64,000 nucleotides of DNA from Parvularcula sp. (GTDB taxonomy: Bacteria > Pseudomonadota > Alphaproteobacteria > Caulobacterales > Parvularculaceae), in contig PAIP01000017.1 in the NCBI GenBank assembly GCA_002704915.1, forward strand, positions 1 to 64,000. The letters run 5' to 3'. Below are positions 52,413 through 61,327 of the stretch, one piece after another. The translations under genes and the position numbers were made by a program. The notes under the pieces were generated by a model. That model was not told the origin of the DNA. It did no database searches and was given only the letters and a program-made list of their open reading frames with translations. Positions within the stretch are counted from its first letter, which is position 1, and every line of letters begins with the position of its first letter.

Positions 52413-53837
52413 ATGAAGAATAGTTTACGCGCGGCGCTCGCCGCTGCGGCGGTGGCCGGTTTTGTTGCGCCATCCACGGCGCAGGAGCCGCCGGCCCAGA
52501 AGCCTGAGTTGACGGACCGTCAGGCGCAGACGGTGGACCGGCTGATCGACGCCGGTCTGGAAGACGACCTCGCCTGGGAAATCCTTGAAAGCCTGACGAC
52601 GGAAGTGGGGCCGCGCCTTGGCGGCTCGCCTGCGGAGGCGCGCGCGCGCGAATGGGGCGTTCAGGAATTGAAGCGCCTTGGTTTCAAGAATGTGCGGATC
52701 GAGACCTATGAAATGCCGTACTGGGCGCGCGTCTCTGAAAGCGCGGAGATCGTGTCGCCCTTCCCGCAGCCGCTTGCCGTGACGGCGCTTGGCGGATCGA
52801 TTGCGACGCCGGAAGGCGGCGTCTCGGGCGAGGTCGTGCATTTTCGCACGCTGCTGGAGTTGCAGGCCGCGCCTGATACCGGGCTCGAAGGCAAGATTGT
52901 TTTCGTTGACGAGCCCATGGCCCGGACGCAGGACGGCTCGGGTTACGGTACGGCTGTCAGAAAGCGCAGCCAGGCGGCGGTCGAGGCCGGCAAGCGCGGC
53001 GCCGTCGCGGCGCTCATTCGCTCCGCTGGCACGGACAGCCATCGCAATCCGCACACGGGCGGCGCTGTCTCCGGCGGCGGGAAAACGGCTGTGCCGACGG
53101 CGGCGCTTTCCAATCCCGATGCAGACCAGCTCGCCCGCGCCATTGAACGCGCCGACGAGCCGGTCATTGTGAAACTCGATCTGCAAGTGGAAACGGCGGA
53201 GAGCGTCACCTCCGGCAATGTTATTGGCGAGATTCCGGGCGAGACGGATGAGCTGATCGTCATTGGCGGCCATCTCGACAGTTGGGATCTCGGCACCGGC
53301 GCCATTGACGATGCGTCGGGCATCGCGATTACGACCGCCGCGGCGAAGCTTGTCGGCGATTTGCGTGGAAAACCGAAACGCACCCTTCGCGTCGTGATGT
53401 GGGGCGCTGAGGAAGTCGGCATTTTCGGCGGCAAAGCCTATGCCGAGGCGCATAAAGACGAGATGGACAAGCATGTGCTGGCGGCCGAATCCGATTTCGG
53501 CGCAGGGCCTGTCTACCGCTTCGACACGCGTTTCGGCGAAGGAGAGGCAGCCAAGGCGAAAGTGTTTGAAGCGGCCTTGCGGCGTCTCGCCGTCACGCCC
53601 GGCAACAACATGGCCTATGGCGGCGCCGATATCGGCGCAACCCGCGACATGGGCGTGCCCGTCGTCTCCCTGCGCCAGTCCGGGACCGACTATTTCGACC
53701 TGCATCACACGCCCGACGACACGCTCGACAAGGTCGACCCGGAGGCGCTGCGTCAGAATGTGGCGGCCTGGGCGGCGTTTCTTTACATCGCCTCGGAGCT
53801 GGAGGGGGATTTCGGACGCTTGCCGGTGAGAGAATAA
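52413..53837 (+). CDS. Exported M28 family metallopeptidase
   Basis: 474 aa. Signal peptide to about A23; PA-like insert about 125-250; M28 zinc site: H near 286 (GGHLDSWDLGTGAIDDASG), bridging D near 298, catalytic E in WGAEEVGIFG, E in LAAESDFG and H in FDLHHTPDDTLD. Close to carboxypeptidase Q/aminopeptidase-type M28 enzymes; digests peptides in the periplasm or outside. Confidence 0.94.
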   Translation: MKNSLRAALAAAAVAGFVAPSTAQEPPAQKPELTDRQAQTVDRLIDAGLEDDLAWEILESLTTEVGPRLGGSPAEARAREWGVQELKRLGFKNVRIETYEMPYWARVSESAEIVSPFPQPLAVTALGGSIATPEGGVSGEVVHFRTLLELQAAPDTGLEGKIVFVDEPMARTQDGSGYGTAVRKRSQAAVEAGKRGAVAALIRSAGTDSHRNPHTGGAVSGGGKTAVPTAALSNPDADQLARAIERADEPVIVKLDLQVETAESVTSGNVIGEIPGETDELIVIGGHLDSWDLGTGAIDDASGIAITTAAAKLVGDLRGKPKRTLRVVMWGAEEVGIFGGKAYAEAHKDEMDKHVLAAESDFGAGPVYRFDTRFGEGEAAKAKVFEAALRRLAVTPGNNMAYGGADIGATRDMGVPVVSLRQSGTDYFDLHHTPDDTLDKVDPEALRQNVAAWAAFLYIASELEGDFGRLPVRE

Positions 53838-53870
53838 AAAGCAAAGGCCTAGCCTTTAAGCCCCTCCGAG

Positions 53871-53964
53871 TATCCCGGCGAAGGCCGGGATCCAGTCAGA
53901 ATAATGACGAGCTTCGCTCGACATTATTTTATCGCTGGGCCCGGCCTTCGCCGGGGTGATCTGG
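53871..53964. repeat. REP-like paired palindrome, copy 3
   Basis: TATCCCGGCGAAGGCCGGG arm (from 53871) and CCCGGCCTTCGCCGGGG arm (53939-53955), with a third, imperfect hairpin AATAATGACGAGC-TTC-GCTCGACATTATT between them. It lies in the 242-bp gap between the M28 and PhoD genes. Confidence 0.75.
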
Positions 53965-54079
53965 CGGGATGCTCTTGGGCGTCACATGCAAATGTGGGAG
54001 CGAGCGAGTCGGTGAGGTTATGCTATATCCCCGTCACATCCCGGCGCTATGACGGCAGTGAACGCGAGGAGGGGCAGCG

Positions 54080-55252
54080 ATGAAAACGGGATTTGTGAAA
54101 ATATTTGCGGCCGCAGTTTCAACGGCCACGCTGCTGGCGTCCTGTGCGACGGCGCCTCAGGTTACACGCGTCGGGGCTTTCACAGCTCTTGATGATCCTG
54201 ACGGGCCGGAGGGCGTCATCCGCGCCATCCCCATGCTGTCCGCGCCGCTCGATGAAACCAAGGCCCTGACGCGCATCGTCTTCGCTTCCTGCGCCCAGCA
54301 GCGCGAGGACCAGTCCATCTGGGATCAGATCGCCTCGGAGAACCCTGACCTGACGCTTTATATGGGCGACAATGTCTATGGTGATGTGCGCTCCGACGAT
54401 CCTGCGATGCCGGAACTGAAAGCAGCCTATATGCGTCTCGCACAGTCAGAGCCGTTTGCGCGTGCGCGCGCTGCGGCGCCGATGCTGACCGTCTGGGACG
54501 ATCATGATTACGGCGTCAATGACGGTGGCGGCGATTATCAGTACAAGGAAAAATCCGAAGCCCTGTTCGACTATGTCTGGGCCGTGCCGGAGGACGACGC
54601 GCGCCGCGCGCGTCCCGGCGTTTACGGCTCGTGGATCATCGGCGAGGAAGGCAGGCGCGTTCAGGTGATCATGCTCGACACCCGCTATTTCCGGTCTCCG
54701 CTGAAAGACAGCGACGAACGCGGCGCGCCCGGTAAGGAACGCTATGTCCCGGACGATGATCCTTCGAAAACGCTTCTGGGCGACGCGCAATGGCGCTGGC
54801 TCGCCGAAGAACTGCAAAAGCCTGCCGATCTGCGCCTGATCGTTTCCTCCATTCAGGTGATCGCCGAAGGCCATGGCTGGGAGGCCTGGCGGCTTTTCCC
54901 CCATGAGCGCGCACGGCTCTACAAGACGATCACGGAGCTTGGCGTCAATGGCGTCGTCTTTCTTTCCGGCGACCGTCACGCCGCCGGCCTCTACAAAAAA
55001 GAAGGCGTCAATGATTATCCGCTTTTTGAGGCGACGTCGTCGTCGCTTAACCTGCCGGCAAGCGTCTGGCGCGCCCAAAGCGGCGAGACCCGGGTGGAGC
55101 CCGGCCCGAACCGCCTCGGCGATATGATCTATGAGGCCAATTACGGCGTCCTCGACATCGACTGGGAAGAGGGGGCGGTTAAAGTCTCGATCCGCAGCAA
55201 GGAAGGCGAGACCTATCTCAGCGAAACTGTTTTACTCTCGTCGCTCCAGTAG
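54080..55252 (+). CDS. PhoD-like phosphodiesterase/alkaline phosphatase lipoprotein
   Basis: 390 aa. Lipobox LLASC (about 18-22). Metal-site motifs: FASCAQQREDQSIWDQIASE, LYMGDNVYGD, VWDDHDYGVND, MLDTRYFRSPL, VSSIQVIAEGHGWEAW and FLSGDRHAAGL. Matches the short PhoD/eukaryotic-like group. Hydrolyses phosphomonoesters or diesters outside the inner membrane. Confidence 0.92.
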   Translation: MKTGFVKIFAAAVSTATLLASCATAPQVTRVGAFTALDDPDGPEGVIRAIPMLSAPLDETKALTRIVFASCAQQREDQSIWDQIASENPDLTLYMGDNVYGDVRSDDPAMPELKAAYMRLAQSEPFARARAAAPMLTVWDDHDYGVNDGGGDYQYKEKSEALFDYVWAVPEDDARRARPGVYGSWIIGEEGRRVQVIMLDTRYFRSPLKDSDERGAPGKERYVPDDDPSKTLLGDAQWRWLAEELQKPADLRLIVSSIQVIAEGHGWEAWRLFPHERARLYKTITELGVNGVVFLSGDRHAAGLYKKEGVNDYPLFEATSSSLNLPASVWRAQSGETRVEPGPNRLGDMIYEANYGVLDIDWEEGAVKVSIRSKEGETYLSETVLLSSLQ

Positions 55253-55278
55253 GTTTCGGCCTGTAAAGGAGGTGCGAA

Positions 55279-56238
55279 ATGAAGCGTATCCTGATTGTTC
55301 TTGCTCTTGTCGCCGTTTTTGCGGCGCTTTATGTCTGGCGATATGAAGCCGGCTGGAAGTTTTCCTTTCTTCTCAATCCGGGCGGGGCTTTCGACGAGGC
55401 GGAGGCGGGGCCGGCGCCGGATTACGCGGCGCCAGATGCATGGCTGGCGCAAACGGACGATGATCCTGCGCGTGGGGCGGTATTTTATATTCATCCTACG
55501 ACGCTCTTAAAGACGAAAACATGGAATCAACCCATCGCGGCCGCCAAGGAAGACGCCTTTCTTGATTTTCTGGGACCGCAGCAAATCTCGGTCTTCAAAG
55601 ATTTGCTTGTGCATGCGCCATACTATCGGCAGGCGGCGTTTTACGCCTTCATCGCCCATGAGGAGAATAGCGACAAAGCGCTGGCGCTCGCCTCCGAAGA
55701 TGTTGTGAGAGCTTTTGAAAGTTTCATCGATCGCTATCCCGAAGGGCCGATCATTATCGCCGGACATAGCCAGGGCGCCTATCATGCGCTTGGCCTCTTG
55801 CGTGCAATTGACGGAAACGAAGCGTTGATGTCGCGCATCGCCGCAGTATACGCAATTGGTTATCCCTTTCCCGAGAATTATCTCGAAACAACATCGCCCT
55901 TGCCTGAATGCAGCCAGGCGCGGCCTGTGCATTGCGTCCTCACCTATAATGCGCGCGGTAGCGGCGCCTATATTCCTGCGTTTTTTGAAAAGACGCCTTT
56001 GCCGGGCGGCGCGCCGCGCGAAGGCGGGCGGCTCGCCTGCTGGAATCCGTCGTCCAAGGAGGGCATCGTCGGCGCCGTTTGCGATGATGACGGTTGGTTG
56101 CTGATTGCCCGCCCGCCTGAAAGGTTTCGTGAGTTTTTAATGTCGCGCGAGTGGTATCATTCGGTGGAGCTTGATCTTTTTGCGAATGAAATCCGGAACG
56201 ACGCGAAGTTGCGGCTGCAACTGGCTCAGGATCAATAA
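55279..56238 (+). CDS. DUF3089 alpha/beta-hydrolase-like protein, exported or anchored
   Basis: 319 aa with AAGGAGG 7 nt before ATG 55279. An N-terminal helix (about 3-20) is probably a signal anchor. DUF3089 features: AVFYIHPTTLLKTKTWNQPI, HAPYYRQAAFYAF, nucleophile elbow IIAGHSQGAYHALGLL, GYPFPENYLE and TYNARGSG. Lies 26 nt after PhoD and probably cotranscribed, so the pair may degrade a phospho- or acyl-ester; substrate unknown. Confidence 0.88.
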   Translation: MKRILIVLALVAVFAALYVWRYEAGWKFSFLLNPGGAFDEAEAGPAPDYAAPDAWLAQTDDDPARGAVFYIHPTTLLKTKTWNQPIAAAKEDAFLDFLGPQQISVFKDLLVHAPYYRQAAFYAFIAHEENSDKALALASEDVVRAFESFIDRYPEGPIIIAGHSQGAYHALGLLRAIDGNEALMSRIAAVYAIGYPFPENYLETTSPLPECSQARPVHCVLTYNARGSGAYIPAFFEKTPLPGGAPREGGRLACWNPSSKEGIVGAVCDDDGWLLIARPPERFREFLMSREWYHSVELDLFANEIRNDAKLRLQLAQDQ

Positions 56239-56265
56239 AAAAGCGGCTCCCATGGAGCCGCTTTT
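56236..56265. terminator. Bidirectional intrinsic terminator
   Basis: AGCGGCTCC/GGAGCCGCT 9-bp stem, T run on both sides (TTTT plus side, TTTTTT minus side); ends the DUF3089 and rplS transcripts. Confidence 0.9.
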
Positions 56266-56292
56266 GACGCGCTGGCGATTTGGTTACGCGCT

Positions 56293-56667
56293 TTAAGCTT
56301 CTTTCTTCGGGCGGTTGTCGGTTTTCTCCGCGATGCGGGCCGACTTGCCGCGGCGGTCGCGCAGATAATAGAGCTTCGCGCGGCGCACCTTGCCGCGGCG
56401 CACGACTTCGATGGAGTCGACCAGCGGCGAGTAAATCGGGAACACGCGCTCCACCCCTTCGCCAAAGGAGATCTTGCGCACGGTGAAGCTTTCATTGAGG
56501 CCGCCGCCGTTTTTCGCAATGCACACGCCTTCATAGGCCTGGATGCGCTCGCGTTCGCCTTCCTTCACCTTGACATTCACCTTCACGGTGTCGCCCGGCG
56601 CGAAGTCGGGGATGTCCTTGCCGAGTTCGGCCATATGTTCTTTTTCGAGTTGCTCGATGATGTTCAT
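56293..56667 (-). CDS. rplS: 50S ribosomal protein L19
   Basis: 124 aa from ATG 56667, whose A is the last base of the trmD stop (TGATG). [73 protein letters not shown] and [20 protein letters not shown] are all L19. C-terminus is slightly extended and basic. Translationally coupled to trmD. Confidence 0.96.
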   Translation of the reverse strand: MNIIEQLEKEHMAELGKDIPDFAPGDTVKVNVKVKEGERERIQAYEGVCIAKNGGGLNESFTVRKISFGEGVERVFPIYSPLVDSIEVVRRGKVRRAKLYYLRDRRGKSARIAEKTDNRPKKEA

Positions 56668-57389
56668 CACTTCGGTTCCTTGTTGTCACTGCGCCGGATA
56701 GGACCGTCGGATAAAAACCTCTCCCAGAGGTCCGGTCGTCGCGTCCGCGTTATTTCTTGCCGCTTCTCGCGCCGCCATTCGGCGATTTTCTGATGATCGC
56801 CTGAAAGCAGCACCTCCGGGATGGCCCGGCCCTCGAATTCTCTCGGACGCGCATACTGGGGATATTCCAGAAGGCCGCCCTCAAAGCTTTCCTCCCCCAG
56901 GGAGGAAGCGGAGCCCAATACCCCCGGAATCAGCCGGACGCAAGCCTCGATCAGGGCCATGGCGGGGATTTCTCCCCCGGCGAGGACGAAATCCCCGATG
57001 GAGACCTCCTCGATGTCCCGGGCCGCGAAAATCCGCTCGTCCATGCCCTCAAACCGGCCGCAGAGGGCAATCACCCCGGGCCCGTGGGAAAGCTCCCTCG
57101 CCCGCCCTTGCGTGAAGGGCGCGCCCCGGGGCGTGAGGCAGAGAATGGGACGGTCGTTTCGGGGCACGGAATCAATGGCGGCGGCCAGAATATCGGCCCG
57201 CATGACGAGCCCGGCCCCGCCCCCGGCGGGCGTATCGTCGACCGACCCGTATTTATTGTCGGAAAAATCCCGGAGGTTGACCGTGTCGAGACCCCACAAG
57301 CCCTCCGCCGCGGCCCGCCCGAGGACGGAGGCCGCAAGGGGCCCGGGAAAAAGCTCCGGAAAGAGGGTGAGAACGGTCGCGCGCCACAT
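56667..57389 (-). CDS. trmD: tRNA (guanine-N1)-methyltransferase TrmD
   Basis: Methylates G37 of tRNA to keep the reading frame. 240 aa from ATG 57389 ([20 protein letters not shown]); the frame to 57428 is not used. [27 protein letters not shown]-like [52 protein letters not shown] and [15 protein letters not shown]. Normally preceded by rimM; here rimM is 5.6 kb upstream. A decayed copy of its 5' end lies at 59168. Confidence 0.96.
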   Translation of the reverse strand: MWRATVLTLFPELFPGPLAASVLGRAAAEGLWGLDTVNLRDFSDNKYGSVDDTPAGGGAGLVMRADILAAAIDSVPRNDRPILCLTPRGAPFTQGRARELSHGPGVIALCGRFEGMDERIFAARDIEEVSIGDFVLAGGEIPAMALIEACVRLIPGVLGSASSLGEESFEGGLLEYPQYARPREFEGRAIPEVLLSGDHQKIAEWRREKRQEITRTRRPDLWERFLSDGPIRRSDNKEPK

Positions 57390-57429
57390 GACGCGGGCTG
57401 AAATGGCACGCGGGCCGCCGGCGCGCAAG

Positions 57430-58110
57430 CTAGGAGGCGCGCGCCGGTTCTGCGCGGGCGTAATCCGGCACGCGTGAGGAGAGTTCCGTAACGAGTTCCG
57501 GGATCGCCGCGAAAGCGGCCTCCTTGGACGCGCGGTGACGCTCGTCGCCGAACTCCTGATATTCTATGCCCACATGACGGATGTGATCTGCGCCGAGATA
57601 TTTGGCGCAGGTCCGGATATGCGGCACGAGATGGCCGGCGCTTTCATTGAACCCGCCCGGTGCAAAGCCGAATTCGCCGCTCGATGTCAGCACCGCCAGC
57701 ATTTTGCCGTTCAAGATCGGTTCGAGCGGTCGGTCGCCGCGGGCGAGGTCGAACGAAAACGTCTTGTTGATGCGGATCACCTGATCGAACCACGCCTTCA
57801 GGGCGGCGGGCATGCCGTAATTATACATCGGTGTCGCGATGACGATGACGTCAGCGGCTTCGAGTTCGCCGATCAGTTCGTCCGACAGTTTCAGCACGGC
57901 TTTTTGTTCCGTGCTGCGCTCGCCCTTTTCGAACGCGGCGGCGAGGAAAGCTTGTGAGAGCGCCGGCGGGGGCGTTGCGCCGACATCCCGGCGGATGAGC
58001 CTGTCGTCCGGTCGTAAGGCGCGCCATTCGCAGACAAAGCGGTCGGCGAGGGCGCGGGTCAGGGAAGATGATGTGTTGGCGCTTGCATCCAGTCTTAAAA
58101 GCGTAGGCAT
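57430..58110 (-). CDS. azoR: FMN-dependent NADH-azoreductase
   Basis: Reduces azo bonds and quinones with NADH; probably a quinone detoxifier. 226 aa. Flavodoxin-like fold: RLDASANTSSSLTRALADRF, ATPMYNYGMPAALKAWFDQV, RINKTFSFD, VLTSSGEFGFAPGG and YLGADHIRHVGIEYQEFG. Divergent from the LysR gene, which probably regulates it. Confidence 0.93.
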   Translation of the reverse strand: MPTLLRLDASANTSSSLTRALADRFVCEWRALRPDDRLIRRDVGATPPPALSQAFLAAAFEKGERSTEQKAVLKLSDELIGELEAADVIVIATPMYNYGMPAALKAWFDQVIRINKTFSFDLARGDRPLEPILNGKMLAVLTSSGEFGFAPGGFNESAGHLVPHIRTCAKYLGADHIRHVGIEYQEFGDERHRASKEAAFAAIPELVTELSSRVPDYARAEPARAS

Positions 58111-58271
58111 TAGTGGTTCCTTTCGTCGGCCGGGAGGCGTTCGGCCCGGTTTTTATGTTGCGAATAAGTCATCTCTCGTTGGGCGATGAACAAGAAATGT
58201 GATTAAAATCAGCGGATTACAAAGGATAAATAATCATCGATAGCTGAAATAAATTCATCTATAAGGCGCTC

Positions 58272-59162
58272 ATGTTCGAAAGAATGCCATCGCCGTCTGC
58301 GCTGCGCACGTTCGAAGCCGCGGCGCGTCTCGGCAGTTTCAGGGCCGCCGCTGAGGAACTGGGGGTGACGCCGACGGCTGTGTCGCATCAGGTGCGCGCG
58401 CTCGAAAAGGCGCTCGGGATCGCCCTGTTTGCACGGCGTGCGCGTGCGGTCGCGTTGACCCAATCCGGAGATATCCTGGCGGTCGCCGTCGGCGGTGGTC
58501 TGTTGCAGATAAAGCAAGCTCTTGAGCGGATCACGGCGGCGCAGGCCACGCTCACGGTGACGACGACGCCGGCCTTTGCCGCGTTGCGGCTCGCGCCCCA
58601 TCTGCCGGCGTTCTATGCGCGCCATCCGGAGATCAGCGTGCAATTGCTCACTGGCGCCGAGCCGGTGGATTTGCGCCGGGAGCGGCAAGTCGACATTGCG
58701 ATTCGCTATGGAGGCTGTCCGTATCCGGAACTTCATGCAGTTCCGTTGCTGGGCGAAACGTTTGGCGCTTACGGCGCGCCCGGACTTGTTGAGACATTTT
58801 GTTCTCTCAAGGATGCGCCGCTGCTGGCGACGCGCTGGCGGCGACCGGTCTTGAAACATGTCGCCTGGAAGCAATGGCTCGTCGCTGCGGGCGAGGAGGC
58901 GCCGACGCCGGACTTGCGCGTTGTGACGTTTGACGAGGAATATTACGCGCTTCAGGCCGCTGTCGCCGGGCAGGGGCTGGTGCTGGCGAGTTCCGCGCTG
59001 GCCGGCGACATGGTGGCGCGAGGACTGCTTGCGCCCTACCGCCCGGAAATCCAGCTTCAAGGCGCGGAGTATGTCGCTCTGTGCCTGCCGGAGCGTTTTG
59101 AGGCGAAGCGCGTTCGCGACTTTATGCGCTGGCTGGAAGCGCATTTGAAAAAGGCCGATTAG
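58272..59162 (+). CDS. LysR family transcriptional regulator (GcvA-like)
   Basis: 296 aa. N-terminal HTH (MPSPSALRTFEAAARLGSFR, AAAEELGVTPTAVSHQVRAL, LGIALFARRARAVALTQSG) and a periplasmic-binding-like effector domain (TLTVTTTPAFAALRLAPHLP, VDIAIRYGGCPYPELHAVPL, GQGLVLASSALAGDMVARGL). The AT-rich 161-bp divergent gap with azoR probably holds the binding site. Effector unknown, possibly a quinone or aromatic. Confidence 0.92.
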   Translation: MFERMPSPSALRTFEAAARLGSFRAAAEELGVTPTAVSHQVRALEKALGIALFARRARAVALTQSGDILAVAVGGGLLQIKQALERITAAQATLTVTTTPAFAALRLAPHLPAFYARHPEISVQLLTGAEPVDLRRERQVDIAIRYGGCPYPELHAVPLLGETFGAYGAPGLVETFCSLKDAPLLATRWRRPVLKHVAWKQWLVAAGEEAPTPDLRVVTFDEEYYALQAAVAGQGLVLASSALAGDMVARGLLAPYRPEIQLQGAEYVALCLPERFEAKRVRDFMRWLEAHLKKAD

Positions 59163-59167
59163 GGCGT

Positions 59168-59325
59168 CGGCGGATTAGTGTCGTCCACCGAGCCGAATTT
59201 ATTGTCGGAATAATCACGGATATGACCGTATCGTGGCTCCAAAGCCCCTCAGCAGCCGCCCGGCAGAGAACGGAGGCCGCCAAGGGCCCCGGAAAAAGGG
59301 TGAGAACGCTCGCCTGCCAGGTCAT
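59168..59325 (-). pseudogene. Decayed 5' fragment of a second trmD copy
   Basis: From ATG 59325 the frame gives [34 protein letters not shown], which aligns with Trm[38 protein letters not shown] after a 12-bp deletion (ELFP lost). A one-base deletion then shifts the frame; the next frame reads RDYSDNKFGSVDDTNPP against [19 protein letters not shown]. Homology to the real gene stops near 59168, at the LysR stop, and some similarity continues about 30 bp upstream of the start. The rest of the gene is missing. Divergence of roughly a quarter of bases means it is old or came from a relative. Confidence 0.85.
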
Positions 59326-59369
59326 GGCCGGTCAGATGGCGCGGAGGGCGGTAGGGAGGCGAGTTTGCC

Positions 59370-61136
59370 TTACTCCTCGTATAGCTCCGGCGTCATGTTC
59401 CGGACCTTTATAGAGCGCTCGCATTTCGCCGGATCGCCTAGCGTCCTGGCGTGACAGTTGACGGAATTTTCTATGGACGAAGCGACCTGCAAGACGGCCT
59501 GCGGCGCGATGCTCTGAAGGGCCGTCTGGACCTCTCCCTTTGCGGGCGCGTCGTTATCCGCCTTCCAGCTCAGGACGCCAATAGAAAACTCATTATTCTC
59601 GATGCCGCATAGGCGCCGTTGAACAATGACCTCGTAAACGTTTATTTTTTTCGAATCGCTGTCCGGCTTTACATGTATAGAGCTGAGCTGACGCTGACGG
59701 ATGCTCTGCAGTTCCGTCTCGCCACGCCGTCTGTGATATAGCTGCAAGGGGCAATAGCCCCGGGTCTCCCAATCGATTGCATAATCATAGGCGAAGAAAA
59801 CATAGTGCCGGTCTTTCCGAAGCAAAAAGGAATAGGGGTAGTACTGGCCAAAATCCTCGATGAGAAAAGAAGGCCGGTTTTTTGCTTCTTTCCAAGCGTC
59901 ATCGTCCTCCTCCTCCTCATCCTCATCTCCTTCTTTCTTCTGTTTTTCGGTCTCGATAAGATCCGTGGCGAAATGAATGTAACGGGTCGCGAATTCAGGA
60001 AATTCAACTTTGTGGATGGCGACCTCGAAAGGCTTATCGTCGCTGACATCAATGTCTTTAAGTTTTTCGGGAATCTTGATTTCAGACTCGTCTATATCCG
60101 CATACATATAATACAAGGCGTGTGGAAACAAATCATCGGCCTTTGGCCACTTGTTCAGGCGTGTCGTCCATTCCGGAAAATAAACGCCTTCAAGGCGGTC
60201 CTCTTCAAGGTAAGGCGTAATCAGGTCGTAGATCACATCGACCCGCTGGGCGAGGCCGTCGCCATTCGAGAAACCTGAATAGGATGCATGCGAATTGATC
60301 CCCACGATGTCTCCATCTTTATCGAGCAATGGCCCGCCGCTGTTGCCGGGAGCAATGGCCATTCGATGAACAATAAGATTGTTGGCGACGGGATCTTTCG
60401 AGCGCTCGACCAGATCGATGGGCGCGATCATGGAGGAAATGACGCCCCGTTCAATCCGTGAAGCAGCGCTTTCTTCCATGACATTGGCGGTCAAGGTGTC
60501 TACAGGAAAGCCGATGCTGGCGACCGGATCGCCAGCGGAAAGCGCGAGCAGTTTTTCTTCATTGCCGAGCGGCAGGTTGGGGCCAAGCAGGTTTTCACCC
60601 GTTTCAGGATCGAAGGGATCGACGAACAGCAGCGCGCCGTCATGAGCCATGTCGAAAATCCTGAAAAAGCGGGGCGATCGGATGCTCGAGTCAGGGTCAA
60701 CCGGCTGGTATGTTTCAACCAGTTTTCGAAACCTCTCATAGCCGGAGTGGATTTTTGCGTTTCGAATACGCAGCGGTTTTCCCGTGTGGCGATTTAAAAC
60801 TGAATACTCTTTTTCATTCGCATCGAAATCAAGTTCGGCTACAACATGGGCTGCTGTGGCGAGCACGCCGCGATCGCGATCGATTACGAAAGCGGCGCCG
60901 TAATGTTCATTGTTGTTGAGCACCATGTAGACCGACTTGTCGGCCTCTTTCAGAATTTCGCCTGGAATAACGGCTTTAAGAGCGGTGTCGGCGATCTGGC
61001 GCGTCTCGGCCAGTTCGGTCGACAGGTCTCGATAGCCCCGATCGGTGCTGAGCCTTGCGATCTCGCTGACGAGCAAGGCGAGCGCCAGCATGGATATTAT
61101 AGCGACGGCGCCATATTTTTGAATGTTCACTCTCAC
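59370..61136 (-). CDS. Membrane-anchored trypsin-like serine protease with C-terminal extension
   Basis: 588 aa. One N-terminal helix (about 9-28), then a trypsin-like domain with full triad H97 (LATAAHVVAEL), D166 (HDGALLFVD) and S266 (APGNSGGPLLD), plus GDPVASIGFPVD. After about 300 comes a C-terminal region of some 290 residues without a recognised fold, holding an acidic run (GDEDEEEEDDDAW near 400) and four cysteines that could form pairs (GYCPLQL, RLCGIE, NCHAR, KCERS). Base composition is visibly more AT-rich than its neighbours. The family resembles periplasmic stress or colicin-type proteases only loosely. An 8-bp inverted repeat lies upstream. Confidence 0.8.
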   Translation of the reverse strand: MRVNIQKYGAVAIISMLALALLVSEIARLSTDRGYRDLSTELAETRQIADTALKAVIPGEILKEADKSVYMVLNNNEHYGAAFVIDRDRGVLATAAHVVAELDFDANEKEYSVLNRHTGKPLRIRNAKIHSGYERFRKLVETYQPVDPDSSIRSPRFFRIFDMAHDGALLFVDPFDPETGENLLGPNLPLGNEEKLLALSAGDPVASIGFPVDTLTANVMEESAASRIERGVISSMIAPIDLVERSKDPVANNLIVHRMAIAPGNSGGPLLDKDGDIVGINSHASYSGFSNGDGLAQRVDVIYDLITPYLEEDRLEGVYFPEWTTRLNKWPKADDLFPHALYYMYADIDESEIKIPEKLKDIDVSDDKPFEVAIHKVEFPEFATRYIHFATDLIETEKQKKEGDEDEEEEDDDAWKEAKNRPSFLIEDFGQYYPYSFLLRKDRHYVFFAYDYAIDWETRGYCPLQLYHRRRGETELQSIRQRQLSSIHVKPDSDSKKINVYEVIVQRRLCGIENNEFSIGVLSWKADNDAPAKGEVQTALQSIAPQAVLQVASSIENSVNCHARTLGDPAKCERSIKVRNMTPELYEE

Positions 61137-61202
61137 CGCCCCGAACTTTTACGGCGCGGACAATACTGCCGCGCCAACCCCGGTTTATAGTAAACACAGG
61201 AT

Positions 61203-61221
61203 TTTCGGTAATCTACCGAAA
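61203..61221. promoter_or_regulatory. Inverted repeat TTTCGGTA-ATC-TACCGAAA upstream of the protease gene
   Basis: Perfect 8-3-8 palindrome about 67 bp before the protease start (61136). Probably an operator. Confidence 0.45.
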
Positions 61222-61327
61222 GTTTAGGCGATACAGGCTTGTGGGTTGAGAAAAGCCGGCGTCGGATTCTCGCAAAGCGTCCTTAGTGCGCAGCAAGTCT
61301 CGTCGCGAATTGGCGCTGCGCGACTGG

